A stretch of 64,000 bases of DNA from UBA2210 sp036825195 (GTDB lineage Bacteria > Desulfobacterota > Syntrophia > Syntrophales > UBA2210). Both the position numbers and the translations under genes were made by a program. Below the pieces are notes generated by a model. It was given only the letters and a program-made list of their open reading frames with translations. It was not told the origin of the DNA and searched no databases. Each line of letters begins with the position of its first letter. Within the stretch, counting starts at the first letter, position 1. The stretch covers positions 182,382-246,381 of the forward strand of contig DAISYQ010000001.1 in the NCBI GenBank assembly GCA_036825195.1, in the 5' to 3' direction. Below are positions 1 to 8,704 of the stretch, piece after piece.

Positions 1-65
1 ACGAAGAAGGATTCCCGCCTTTCAAAGTATCAAGCCCCAAAATTTCCGGATCCTTCAGCCATATC

Positions 66-770
66 TCATAATGACTTCTCAGGCTTTTCAGAGGGCAGAA
101 GGTACGATTCAACAAAATCCATGACAAATCGGGCATAGTCCTCCACGGACACCTTTCTTCTTCGGTATTTCCACCGCTTAAGATACCAGTCCTGAAGCAC
201 GGCCTTGATGACGGCCGCCGTGAGATCCCCTTCAACGGTCGCAAAGAGCCCCGCCGCAATACCTTCTTCAACGATGTCGGAAAAGATATTTTCCGTAAAC
301 AGCTCCGCCTCGATGGCTTTTTTGTGTGTGTCTTTATTGAGGTTTTTGGTCTCCATATAGGCAAAGTAAAACCAGAGTTGCATGACTTCACTGAGATACA
401 GGTGAGTCTGTATCGCCCTTCTCAGTTTCTGATGCGGATCGTCGATTCCTTCAATCTGGTCGGCAAGCACCTTCACAACAAGGGTTTGCCCCTGGGTTTG
501 TATCATATCGAGGAGCTCTTCCTTACTGGAAAAATAGGTATAGAGGGCGCCCATGCTGAGTCCCGCTTCGGTGCTCAACTCCCGAAGGCTCATGGCCGTA
601 AATCCCTTCTTGTTGCTTATGGCGAGTGCCGCATCGAATATCTTGACAAGATTCTTGACGGCAACACCCTCTTTCTTTATCTTTATTTTTTCCCTGTTTT
701 CCAGAAAGAGTTCCCTGCAGATATCCTCCTCGGAAAGATTGACCATCTTTTTAAAGGTTTCAAATCTCAC
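66..770 (-). CDS. TetR-family transcriptional regulator
   Basis: Likely repressor of the surrounding acyl-CoA cassette. The TetR N-terminal DNA-binding domain is clear: a helix-turn-helix at residues about 60-80 (AMSLRELSTEAGLSMGALY) followed by the usual YFSSKEEL. The remainder is a variable, mostly helical ligand domain. There is a 40-residue lysine- and glutamate-rich extension before the domain, longer than usual. The start is a GTG with an AGAGG ribosome site just upstream; an internal ATG 24 bases on is the alternative. It lies 9 bases after the acyl-CoA dehydrogenase stop, so it is the last gene of the minus-strand operon and probably autoregulated. The ligand is unknown; by context an acyl-CoA is likely. 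The palindrome at 5991-6005 is the best operator candidate. Confidence 0.85.
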   Translation of the reverse strand: MRFETFKKMVNLSEEDICRELFLENREKIKIKKEGVAVKNLVKIFDAALAISNKKGFTAMSLRELSTEAGLSMGALYTYFSSKEELLDMIQTQGQTLVVKVLADQIEGIDDPHQKLRRAIQTHLYLSEVMQLWFYFAYMETKNLNKDTHKKAIEAELFTENIFSDIVEEGIAAGLFATVEGDLTAAVIKAVLQDWYLKRWKYRRRKVSVEDYARFVMDFVESYLLPSEKPEKSL

Positions 771-779
771 GTTCGCCTC

Positions 780-1988
780 TTACCTCACTTCTCGATCCTT
801 GTATTCCCTCAGAATCCTGCGGGCAACGGACACCTTGTGCACCTCGTCCGCACCGTCATATATCCTGGCTGCCCGTTCATGGCGGTAATAATAGGGAATT
901 ATGCAGTCATCCGTCATCCCCAGTCCTCCGTGGACCTGCAGTGCCTTGTCCATTACATTCTGCATCACATTCGCCACGTAGAATTTGATGAGAGAAATAT
1001 CCTCTCGCACCTCTTTGACGCCATGGTTCTCGATCTTCCATGCGGTATGGAGTGTGAACAGCCGCGCCGCCTGTATATCGGCGGCACACTCGGCAATCCA
1101 GGCCTGAATGATCTGCTTTGTTGCAAGGGTCCTTCCATCCGGTGTCACCACCCTCTCCGATGCCCGTTTGCACATGAGGTCAAACATCCTCTTGCAGATT
1201 CCCAGCCATCTCATACAGTGATGAATGCGGCCCGGTCCGAGTCGCTCCTGGGCGATGACAAATGCATGTCCTTCCGGACCCAGAAGATTTGTCAGGGGCA
1301 CGCGACAATTCTGATACATGATCTCTCCATGACCGGTATAATCCGTGCCTGCTTCTCCCATGACCGGGATATTCCGAACCTGATTGAAGCCGGGGGTGTC
1401 GGTGGGAACGATGATCATACTGGTCCGAAGATAGGGAGGATTTTCCGGGTTTGTCGTGGCCATCACAATGGCAAAGGCAGCGCCGTCCGATGAAGAGGAG
1501 TACCACTTATGACCATTGATGACATACTCGTCCCCATCTTTGACGGCCGTGGCATTCATCATCACCGGGTTGGAGCCGGGCATGTCGATCTCGGTCATGG
1601 AAAAACAGCTCCTCATATCTCCCGCCACGAGCGGTCTGAGCCACTTCTCTTTCTGCTCGTCGGTTCCGTACTTGTAAAGGATCTCTATATTACCGGCATC
1701 AGGGGCCTGACACCCAAAAACGTAGTGACCGATGGGCGATCTACCCAGGGATTCGGATACAAAGGCATGTTCCACAAGATTAAGACCCATGCCGCCGAAT
1801 TCCTTCGGATGATTCGGGGCCCAGAGCTCCATCTGTTTCACCATTTTTCTCTTTTCCGCAAGCACGGGGAGCATCTCCCTGAACGTCTTGTTCAGAAATT
1901 CGGGCTCGAGGGGTATGAGTTCCTTATCTACAAACTCATCGATCATGCCCGTAATAACCTGGATTGTTTCAGGTATTGAAAAATCCAT
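780..1988 (-). CDS. Acyl-CoA dehydrogenase, ACAD10/11 type
   Basis: FAD-dependent acyl-CoA dehydrogenase fold, 402 residues. It has features I associate with the ACAD10/ACAD11 branch: CQAPDAGN at 93-100, MTEIDMPGS near 131-139, NGHKWYSS at 158-165 and LGPGRIHHCMR at 250-260. The usual catalytic YEGT segment reads YDGADEVH (377-384), so Glu is replaced by Asp, as in ACAD11-like sequences. In that family the enzyme acts with a phosphotransferase on 4-hydroxyacyl-CoAs, eliminating phosphate to give an enoyl-CoA; the kinase gene is directly upstream here. I chose the ATG at 1988 because AAGGAGGTG lies just before it; the frame is open 26 codons further. A classical dehydrogenase role with the nearby ETF is not excluded. 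Confidence 0.85.
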   Translation of the reverse strand: MDFSIPETIQVITGMIDEFVDKELIPLEPEFLNKTFREMLPVLAEKRKMVKQMELWAPNHPKEFGGMGLNLVEHAFVSESLGRSPIGHYVFGCQAPDAGNIEILYKYGTDEQKEKWLRPLVAGDMRSCFSMTEIDMPGSNPVMMNATAVKDGDEYVINGHKWYSSSSDGAAFAIVMATTNPENPPYLRTSMIIVPTDTPGFNQVRNIPVMGEAGTDYTGHGEIMYQNCRVPLTNLLGPEGHAFVIAQERLGPGRIHHCMRWLGICKRMFDLMCKRASERVVTPDGRTLATKQIIQAWIAECAADIQAARLFTLHTAWKIENHGVKEVREDISLIKFYVANVMQNVMDKALQVHGGLGMTDDCIIPYYYRHERAARIYDGADEVHKVSVARRILREYKDREVR

Positions 1989-2117
1989 GTGACACCTCCT
2001 TCGAGGATATGTTGTGATCATGATTGGGTTTACAAGATTGCACTCCCTTGTGTTTCTTATGGACAAACATATGAAACCCCGAACGGTTTATGCTTTCAAT
2101 GCAAGGATATAGATGCC

Positions 2118-3185
2118 TTACAGAGAGCCCTTTTCTAGTGCCCGCAACGCCGCCCGTTCCAGGATTTGAACCCCCACGATCATCATCTGGAACCTCTGAT
2201 CGGATGTCTGTCCGTGATAGTAACGGTAGTAGATCTGCTGGGCGATAACCGCCAGGCGGAACAGACCGAAACAGTAGTAAAAGGTGATATCATCAAATGA
2301 TATGCCGGATTTTTCCGCGTAGAGATCGATCTGTTCTTTCCGGGTCATCGCAAACTCGATTGGCTCCGGCATAAACCGCAGCATCTGCAGTTCGGGCGGA
2401 TCATTTTTTTCCACACGATATGCCAGAATATTCCCGATATCCATGGCCGGATCTCCGATGGTGGCCATCTCCCAATCCAATACCCCGATAATACTGGTCG
2501 GATCGTTGATGTCGACGACCATGTTATCGAGCTTGAAATCGTTATGTACAATGGCCGCGCGATCGGGATCGGGGGGCATGTTTGCATGAATCCATGACAT
2601 GATAACTTCACAATCCGGAGCATCAGGGGTGCGAGCCTGACGGTAGCGTTCGCTCCAACCTTCGACCTGGCGCTGTATATATCCTTCGGGCTTGCCGAAG
2701 GTCTCGAGCCCGACCTGTTTGTAATCGATGGAGTGCAGACGGGCATGCACATCCACCATGTTTTCGTTCAACGCACGGGCCTGATCCGGGTTGAACATGA
2801 CACCATCGGGAAGCTCCTTCCTGATTACCATCCCCTTGATACGCTTCATCAGATAGAATGGACTGCCCAGTATGGAATCGTCTTCCGTATACAGAACAGG
2901 TGCCGGACACCAGGGGAACACCCCGTGCAGTGCACCCAGAATCGTGTACTCCCGTTGCATATCATGGGCGGTCTTTGCCTTCCTGCCTATGGGAGGCCGT
3001 CTGAGAATCAACTCTTCGTTCCCGATCCTGACAAGATAGGTGAGGTTTGAGTGACCGCCGGGAAATTGTTTGAGCATGACAGGGCCTTTCAGACTCGGGA
3101 GAGCCTCTTTCAGAAATGACTCTATCGTGCCGATATTGAGTTCCTCTCCTTTCCTGGCCGAGACCGCCTGGTCTGCTGCTTTCAT
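2118..3185 (-). CDS. Aminoglycoside-phosphotransferase-family kinase (ACAD10/11 kinase-like)
   Basis: Predicted small-molecule kinase of 355 residues, similar in layout to the kinase domain fused to ACAD10/ACAD11 and to LvaA of the Pseudomonas levulinate pathway, which phosphorylate the 4-hydroxyl of 4-hydroxyacyl-CoA. Visible motifs: a glycine-rich GGHSNLTYLVR (43-53), a catalytic loop HNDFKLDN (214-221, Asp216 as base) and a metal-binding LDWE (236-239). The ATG at 3185 follows a GGGGGG-type ribosome site (AAAGGGGGG) and avoids overlapping the hydrolase gene upstream; the open frame extends 13 codons further. It sits in the operon between the phosphotriesterase-like gene and the dehydrogenase. 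Substrate is inferred from family and context, not shown. Confidence 0.85.
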   Translation of the reverse strand: MKAADQAVSARKGEELNIGTIESFLKEALPSLKGPVMLKQFPGGHSNLTYLVRIGNEELILRRPPIGRKAKTAHDMQREYTILGALHGVFPWCPAPVLYTEDDSILGSPFYLMKRIKGMVIRKELPDGVMFNPDQARALNENMVDVHARLHSIDYKQVGLETFGKPEGYIQRQVEGWSERYRQARTPDAPDCEVIMSWIHANMPPDPDRAAIVHNDFKLDNMVVDINDPTSIIGVLDWEMATIGDPAMDIGNILAYRVEKNDPPELQMLRFMPEPIEFAMTRKEQIDLYAEKSGISFDDITFYYCFGLFRLAVIAQQIYYRYYHGQTSDQRFQMMIVGVQILERAALRALEKGSL

Positions 3186-3210
3186 CACCACCCCCCTTTC
3201 GTAGGTACAT

Positions 3211-4188
3211 TTACGATCCTTCAAATAATCGACGCGGATTGTCTACCATCATGGTTGTGATCTGCTCCTCAGTTATTCCGGCCTTTTTCAAAACGGGAAG
3301 CACCTCTTCAAAGATGCGGGTGGGCCTCCAGTTCGGCATCCCTTTCGAGATGATCTTCGAAACGCCTGGCCTGGCCAGCCAGAAATTAACCCAGTCATGG
3401 GAGAGCATAATCTGCGTCGCATAGCCTAATCCCAAAAGACCGATCAGACACGCCTCACGACGCGAATCAGGCGGTGCTCCAACGATACCTTCGACTCCGA
3501 AACGATCGAACCCGATGTATACTCCCTTTTCCAGGATACGCATCAGATATTCCATATCGGTGCTGCCGCCAATATGGCCTATCATGACACGTTGAGGGTC
3601 CGCCCCTTCGGCAATCAGCAGTTCCGCCTGCTCAAGCCCCATGGTGCCCTTCTCTGTGTGGGTCAGGATAGGAATCGCTTCTTCCTTCGAGACTTTTGCA
3701 GCCGCTCTGAAAAACATCTCTTCATAAGCGGAAATTACGCCTTTACTTGATGCCAGTTTCAATACTCCGGGTCTTATGCCCGTTGTGCCTATACCGTCGA
3801 TCACCTCTTTCTTAAACATGTCGTATATCTGTGTGACACCTTTTCCGAATTTACTCATTGTCTTGAAATACGGGGAAGCACCCTCCGCTTCCGAATAGTA
3901 TCCCGAAGCACAGATGATATTGAGTCCACTTTTCTCCGCAATTTCCCGCAACAACAGCGGATTGCGGCCGCAGTCATTCGTCGTGGCGTCCACGACGGTA
4001 TTCACTCCGTGGGCCATGATATTTTCCGCCATTTCCAATCCAGCGTTTATACAGGCATTCCGATCGAACGGTGCCAGGGTGATGTCTCCTTCAAAGCCTG
4101 GATAACCAAAGACAAAGTGCTCGTGCATCAGTGTCGTGCCTAAAGCATCCGATGGTACGGTCCCTGATACAGTCTGAATTTTCCGCAT
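3211..4188 (-). CDS. Phosphotriesterase-family metal-dependent hydrolase (probable lactonase)
   Basis: Amidohydrolase-fold enzyme with a binuclear metal centre, 325 residues. The phosphotriesterase signature is complete: HEH at 22-24, the lysine expected to be carboxylated at 144 (GVLKLA), His177 (LTHTEKG), His205 (IGHIGG) and Asp265 (LSHDW). No signal peptide, so cytoplasmic. Many bacterial members are lactonases rather than true phosphotriesterases, and the neighbours (acyl-CoA ligase, 4-hydroxyacyl-CoA-type kinase and dehydrogenase) favour lactone opening to a hydroxyacid. It is separated from the kinase start by 25 bases and from the ligase stop by 28 bases, consistent with one transcript. 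The family is well supported; the lactone assignment is inference. Confidence 0.85.
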   Translation of the reverse strand: MRKIQTVSGTVPSDALGTTLMHEHFVFGYPGFEGDITLAPFDRNACINAGLEMAENIMAHGVNTVVDATTNDCGRNPLLLREIAEKSGLNIICASGYYSEAEGASPYFKTMSKFGKGVTQIYDMFKKEVIDGIGTTGIRPGVLKLASSKGVISAYEEMFFRAAAKVSKEEAIPILTHTEKGTMGLEQAELLIAEGADPQRVMIGHIGGSTDMEYLMRILEKGVYIGFDRFGVEGIVGAPPDSRREACLIGLLGLGYATQIMLSHDWVNFWLARPGVSKIISKGMPNWRPTRIFEEVLPVLKKAGITEEQITTMMVDNPRRLFEGS

Positions 4189-4216
4189 GTTTCAACTCCT
4201 CCTGATGTAGATATGA

Positions 4217-5902
4217 TTACATATTCTTTAGTTCATTTTTTAATATTTTTCCACCAGGATTCTTGGGAAGCATGGTATTGGTTACGACAACATAATCGGG
4301 CACCTTGAAATCCGCGATACGTTTGCGGCAAAAATCTTTAATTTCATCCTCTGAGAGGATCTCACCCGGTACCGGCCAGATCACCGCCTTTGTTTTTTCA
4401 CCCAGTACCGTGTCCGGAACGCCGACGACACCGACTTCAAGCACCTTGGGATGCAGGCTGATCAGGTTTTCGAGTTCAACGGAATAGACATTCTCGCCAC
4501 CCCTGCATATCATGCTTTTAATGCGGTCCACCACATAGGTATAACCGTCATCATCCATGTAGCCCAAATCTCCCGTTTTAAACCAGCGCCTGTCATTTTC
4601 GTCGGTACAGAAGCTTGCGACTGTCTCTTCCGGCAGGTTCCAGTACCCCGGGCTGATTGAGGGGCTGCATGCCAGGATCTCGCCGGTCTCTCCCCGGGCC
4701 ACGTCGCGCAGTTGTGAATCGACGATGCGCAGACCGCTGTTCCCCATGGCACCCCCAACGCTGCCGGGCTTGGAAAGGATCGTGTCCCAGTCACCGGCCA
4801 TACCCAGCAGCCAGCCGGCGGAAGCCCCTTCGGTGAAACCGTAGCCATTTCCAATGCGGGAATTCGGAAAATCTTCTGAGAGCCTGAGGCACATCTCGGG
4901 TGGCATGGGGGAACCGCCCTGCAGGATGTAGGCAAGTTTGTTGGCCTTCACGAGGTCGGGATAGCGAGGCTGGAGGCTTAAAATCCAGTACATGGCGGCA
5001 ACGATGATGGTGAAGTTTATCTTTTCATCGATCAACGCATCCAACACCTGTCCCGGGCTGAAGGTGGTAACTGCTACGGCCGAGGCACCCATGAGGTTCA
5101 GATTGATCAGGGTATGCAGTGTGGTGACATGAAAAAAGGGCGTCACAATCAGTTGCTTCCATTCGCTGATGTCCGTGTCGGGATCATAGATCTTTGCCAG
5201 GGAGTGTTTGCAGTTCATGGCATTGTTGATCACGCCGCGGTGCAGGGTAATGGTTCCCTTGGGCCTACCGGTTGTGCCTGAGGTATAGATCAGACTGCAG
5301 ATATCTCGCTCGGTTACGTCAACCAGGACTTCACGGGGAGCCTTTTTCTCCATCATAGCGCCGAGCGGTATCGCCGAGTCTTTTGCCTCCGTGCCGGAAA
5401 CAAAGAGGTACCGCAGATTGGGTACTATCCTCTCAATATCCTTAACGGTCTCCCACAGGCTCGCTTCTATTGCCGCGGCGATGCAACCGCTGTCTTCGAG
5501 CTGCCTCCGGGCCTCGTCTGCGGCAAGCCTTGCATTGATAATAACGGAAATGGCCCCGATCTGCGACAATGCCAGATACATGACGAAGGCCTCGGGAATA
5601 TTGTTCATCATGATTGCAACCCGTTCGCCCTTTTCAATGCCGTAGTCCTGCTGCAGGCAGTAGGCAACGTTGTTGACCACCGCATCAAATTCATTGTAAC
5701 TCCAGCGGATGTTGAAATCCGGGAAAAAGAGCATCTCCCTGTCACCAAACCGGGCCACCCCTTCTTTCATGAGTTCGGTCAACGTCCCATACCGGCAGGC
5801 CCATACATCCTGAATCTCGTTTTCATAGCGTACCCTGATTACCCCGTCCCTTGGCCATTGCAGAGGCGGCGTAAGGGACACGTGAGAAGATCTTCTTGAC
5901 AT
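4217..5902 (-). CDS. AMP-forming acyl-CoA ligase
   Basis: Acyl-CoA synthetase of the adenylate-forming family, 561 residues, activating a carboxylic acid to its CoA thioester with ATP. The AMP-binding loop YTSGTTGRPKG is intact (about 206-216), a YGFTEGAS segment matches the adenine-binding motif, TGDLGYMDDDGY matches the ribose-binding region, and the C-terminal catalytic lysine is present in NPGGKILK (Lys552). The ATG at 5902 is preceded by AAGGAGGGAGC and is preferred over an upstream ATG 11 codons earlier. It is the first gene of the minus-strand operon, about 45 bases after the predicted start of transcription. The acid activated is unknown; by context a hydroxylated or lactone-derived acid is plausible. 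Confidence 0.88.
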   Translation of the reverse strand: MSRRSSHVSLTPPLQWPRDGVIRVRYENEIQDVWACRYGTLTELMKEGVARFGDREMLFFPDFNIRWSYNEFDAVVNNVAYCLQQDYGIEKGERVAIMMNNIPEAFVMYLALSQIGAISVIINARLAADEARRQLEDSGCIAAAIEASLWETVKDIERIVPNLRYLFVSGTEAKDSAIPLGAMMEKKAPREVLVDVTERDICSLIYTSGTTGRPKGTITLHRGVINNAMNCKHSLAKIYDPDTDISEWKQLIVTPFFHVTTLHTLINLNLMGASAVAVTTFSPGQVLDALIDEKINFTIIVAAMYWILSLQPRYPDLVKANKLAYILQGGSPMPPEMCLRLSEDFPNSRIGNGYGFTEGASAGWLLGMAGDWDTILSKPGSVGGAMGNSGLRIVDSQLRDVARGETGEILACSPSISPGYWNLPEETVASFCTDENDRRWFKTGDLGYMDDDGYTYVVDRIKSMICRGGENVYSVELENLISLHPKVLEVGVVGVPDTVLGEKTKAVIWPVPGEILSEDEIKDFCRKRIADFKVPDYVVVTNTMLPKNPGGKILKNELKNM

Positions 5903-5953
5903 GGCTCCCTCCTTTTTTATGGTCGTACATGACATGAATTTGACAGCATCTGT

Positions 5954-5982
5954 CTTGTACTGTGCAATGCATCGTGTGTCAA
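5954..5982 (-). promoter_or_regulatory. Sigma-70-type promoter of the acyl-CoA ligase operon
   Basis: On the minus strand TTGACA (5982-5977) is separated by exactly 17 bases from TACAAG (5959-5954). Transcription would begin near 5947, about 45 bases before the ligase ATG. The palindrome at 5991-6005 lies 8 to 10 bases upstream of the -35 element. Confidence 0.6.
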
Positions 5983-5990
5983 CAAAATAA

Positions 5991-6005
5991 TGAGCGAGCG
6001 CTCGT
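5991..6005. promoter_or_regulatory. Palindromic operator candidate (CGAGCGCTCG core)
   Basis: A perfect 10-base palindrome CGAGCGCTCG at 5995-6004, in the larger context TGAGCGAGCGCTCGT, sits in the intergenic space between the minus-strand ligase operon and plus-strand etfB. It is next to the minus-strand -35 element and placed where it could also affect a plus-strand promoter. TetR-family regulators bind short palindromes of this kind, and the only regulator encoded in the cluster is a TetR protein. Confidence 0.55.
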
Positions 6006-6087
6006 TTTTTAATTGCAATATTTCACCCGCTACAGTACCATCTGGCAGAATGCATAAATACAAATGTATCTCAGGACTGGATGGTGT

Positions 6088-6858
6088 ATGAAAATTCTGG
6101 TATGCGTAAAGCAGGTTCCCGACTCTGATGGGGCGATATCCATAAGCACCTCAGAGAGCAGGGTCGTCTTTGAGGGGACCTACCGGATGAACCGCTTTGA
6201 CGAGTATGCCTTGGAGGAAGCCCTCCGGATACGGGAAAAGATATCCGTCGAGACCATTGATATCGTATCGGTAGGTCCCGTCAGGGTCGAATCGACGATA
6301 CGAAAATCCTTAGAGATGGGCGCATCGAGGGGCTTTCATATCTTCATCGAAGGTGAGGAACACATGAACCCGTTTGAGACGGCCACACGGATTGCATCAT
6401 TTGCCGGAAGGGAGGGGTACGATCTCATTCTCACCGGAGTCATGGCCGAAGACGATATGCAGAGCCAGGTAGGTCCGATGATCGCCGAGATGCTCGGTTA
6501 TCCCTCCGCATCGTCCGTCATCTCCGAGGACATAGATCAGGAAAAAGGAATCCTCTACGCAGAGCGGGAAATCGAATCGGGGATGAGGGAATGCATCGAA
6601 ATGCAACTCCCCGCCCTGATCACCGTACAGTCGGGCATTAATCGCCCCCGCTACCCCGCACTTTCGCACGTACTGCGGGCGCGATCCCAGAGAATAACAG
6701 TACTCACGGAAAACCCGGGAGAGGAACCGGCAAAACGGGAAAAGATCGTTACCTTCAGGTATCCCGAGACGACATCGAAGGGGCTGTTCCTGGAAGGCGA
6801 AACGAGAGAAAAGGCCAGGGAACTCATGCAGATATTGCACGAGAGAACAATCATATGA
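6088..6858 (+). CDS. etfB: Electron transfer flavoprotein beta subunit (cassette paralogue)
   Basis: Beta subunit of the ETF heterodimer, 256 residues, which carries electrons from acyl-CoA dehydrogenases. The N-terminus MKILVCVKQVPDSDG and the internal NRFDEYALEEALRI are typical; the region from about 115 (DDMQSQVGPMIAEMLGYP) matches the AMP/FAD-binding part. I start at the ATG at 6088, where the family begins, rather than the in-frame ATG 24 bases upstream. Its stop overlaps the etfA start by four bases (ATGA), so the two are translationally coupled. It diverges from the ligase operon and probably serves the same catabolic route. It is clearly different in sequence from the second etfB at 48582-49343. 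Confidence 0.9.
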   Translation: MKILVCVKQVPDSDGAISISTSESRVVFEGTYRMNRFDEYALEEALRIREKISVETIDIVSVGPVRVESTIRKSLEMGASRGFHIFIEGEEHMNPFETATRIASFAGREGYDLILTGVMAEDDMQSQVGPMIAEMLGYPSASSVISEDIDQEKGILYAEREIESGMRECIEMQLPALITVQSGINRPRYPALSHVLRARSQRITVLTENPGEEPAKREKIVTFRYPETTSKGLFLEGETREKARELMQILHERTII

Positions 6859-7868
6859 ACAATACGATACGGAAGAATAAGATCGTCGCAATCGCCGAAC
6901 ATCGTCAGGGAACTATCACGCCAGCAACGGGGGAAACCCTCTCCCTTGTCCGGGAGATCGGAGAACTGCTCAACCTGGAAGCAACTATCCTGCTTCTTGG
7001 CACATCCATAGAGCATGGGGCATCTCAGATTGCTGCGACGACCGGTATGGATGTAATCGCTATCGAAGGAACGGGCCTCGAACCGTACAATTGCGAAGCC
7101 TATCTGACCGCTCTCACGAGACCGCTCAAGGCATTAGATCCGCACTATATCGTACTGCCGCATACTGCCATGGGATATGATCTCGCACCCCGTCTTGCCG
7201 TCCTCCTGCAGGCCTCTTCCATAACGGCCGTCGAGCAACTGTCTGTAAGAGGTGAATCTCTCACGTTTTTGCGGTCTCAGTGGAACGGGAAGGTCATCCT
7301 TGAAGTTGTCCCACTGACCGAACGGACGGTGGTCACCGCACTTCCCGGCTGCTGGCCCGAACTTGTTGAAAAACCGGAAAAAATCGGGAAGGTAACAATC
7401 ATCCCTTGCGATACATTCCCGGTTCGTTCGAAAACCACCGGCATCAAAGAGGCCTCAAGAATGGAATTCGACCTTACTAAAGCGGATGTGATCGTAGCGG
7501 CGGGGAGAGGACTGGGGAAAGAAGAGAATCTGCAGCTTATCTACGAACTGTCCGGGATCTTTCAGAAATCGGCGGTAGGTGCATCAAGGGCGGCCTGCGA
7601 TGCGGGATGGTTTGACTACGGCAGACAGATAGGAATTACGGGGCAAACCGTTTCACCAAATCTGTACATCGCCTGCGGGATCTCCGGGTCAACACAGCAT
7701 ATGGCAGGTATGAAGAGGTCTCGGATGGTGATCGCTATCAACACCGATCCATTGGCATCGATTTTCGGCATAGCGGACTATTGTATCGTGGAAGATCTTG
7801 CCACCTTTATCCCCTGCCTCCTGGAAGAATACAATCTCGTTTCCCGTGGTCGCCACGATCCGGAGTAA
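6855..7868 (+). CDS. etfA: Electron transfer flavoprotein alpha subunit (cassette paralogue)
   Basis: Alpha subunit of ETF, 337 residues. The C-terminal FAD-binding domain is well conserved: GASRAACDAGW (242-252), QTVSPNLYIACGISGSTQH (264-282) and IAINTDPLASIFGIADY. No N-terminal ferredoxin-like extension is present, unlike some anaerobe EtfA proteins. It overlaps etfB by four bases and is followed by a roughly 200-base convergent gap before ssb. With etfB it would accept electrons from a dehydrogenase of the divergent operon or pass them to a membrane oxidoreductase such as the one at 45289-47439; partners are inferred. Confidence 0.9.
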   Translation: MNNTIRKNKIVAIAEHRQGTITPATGETLSLVREIGELLNLEATILLLGTSIEHGASQIAATTGMDVIAIEGTGLEPYNCEAYLTALTRPLKALDPHYIVLPHTAMGYDLAPRLAVLLQASSITAVEQLSVRGESLTFLRSQWNGKVILEVVPLTERTVVTALPGCWPELVEKPEKIGKVTIIPCDTFPVRSKTTGIKEASRMEFDLTKADVIVAAGRGLGKEENLQLIYELSGIFQKSAVGASRAACDAGWFDYGRQIGITGQTVSPNLYIACGISGSTQHMAGMKRSRMVIAINTDPLASIFGIADYCIVEDLATFIPCLLEEYNLVSRGRHDPE

Positions 7869-8065
7869 TGCCTTTCTCCTTTGGCTCGGCACCTCATCAC
7901 AAAACAGGCATAAGGTCCATGCAATGCATATGCTGACGGCACCCGTAACCGTCGGAAAGATCCCCCGTAACGATTCCGATCTGTTGTATGTTTGCAGGTA
8001 CCGTGTGGGAGCATCTCCTCCCCAAGGCGAGATCTCTTCAGATACAAGGAGGGAAATTCAAACCC

Positions 8066-8473
8066 TTAAAAAGGCACATCATCGTCAGGCATACTAAAAC
8101 CATTCGGTGACGACATCTCCGTCCCGAACGACTGGTTGGATCCCTGGTCTTTGCGTTCAAGCATCTGCATGTTGGAGGCTATGATTTCCGTGGTGTAGCG
8201 TTTGTTGCCATCCTTGTCGTCCCAGGCCCTCGTTTGCAGCCGACCTTCAATATAGACCAGTCTCCCTTTTGACAGGTAATTTCCTGAGATCTCCGCAAGT
8301 TTTCTGAACGTAACAATCCTGTGCCACTCCGTTTTCTGGATCTTTTCTCCATTCTTGTCCTTCCACTGTTCATCGGTGGCCAGGTTGAAATTGGTTACCA
8401 TGGTACCATCCTGGGTGTACCGTACCTCCGGATCCGCACCCAGTCTTCCAATCAATATGACTTTATTAACCAT
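8066..8473 (-). CDS. ssb: Single-stranded DNA-binding protein
   Basis: SSB, 135 residues. The OB fold starts MVNKVILIGRLGADPEVRYT, includes TEWHRIVTF and GRLVYIEGRLQTRAW, and is followed by a short glycine/serine-rich linker and the acidic C-terminal tip DDDVPF that binds partner replication and repair proteins. Size is shorter than the roughly 160-180 residues common in proteobacteria because the linker is brief. It is a single-gene unit, convergent with etfA, with its own strong promoter at 8516-8544. Confidence 0.95.
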   Translation of the reverse strand: MVNKVILIGRLGADPEVRYTQDGTMVTNFNLATDEQWKDKNGEKIQKTEWHRIVTFRKLAEISGNYLSKGRLVYIEGRLQTRAWDDKDGNKRYTTEIIASNMQMLERKDQGSNQSFGTEMSSPNGFSMPDDDVPF

Positions 8474-8515
8474 TTCTCGCTCCTTGTGAAAATTTCTTTA
8501 TGAGATACCAAACAG

Positions 8516-8544
8516 ACTATATTGTTGAATGTTAATCCTGTCAA
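8516..8544 (-). promoter_or_regulatory. ssb promoter
   Basis: On the minus strand TTGACA (8544-8539), a 17-base spacer and TATAGT (8521-8516) make a near-consensus sigma-70 promoter. Transcription would start near 8509, leaving a leader of about 36 bases before the ssb ATG at 8473. Confidence 0.7.
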
Positions 8545-8704
8545 ATTAATTATCTGTACTATGGTTCCGGTGCACTACCGTATATTCTCCATTGACTTCG
8601 TCAGTATTATTAAGTAGAAAATTGCACATATCCCTTGGTTGTATCCCCATGTTGCGGGATATGGCGCTTATTACAGTATTCTTGGTAGAAAGAAGGATGT
8701 ATAG

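Noticed and set aside
324..1493. 389-codon plus-strand open frame opposite the TetR and acyl-CoA dehydrogenase genes
   Set aside because: It is fully antisense to two genes with clear family motifs, has no ribosome site and its translation shows no recognisable domain.
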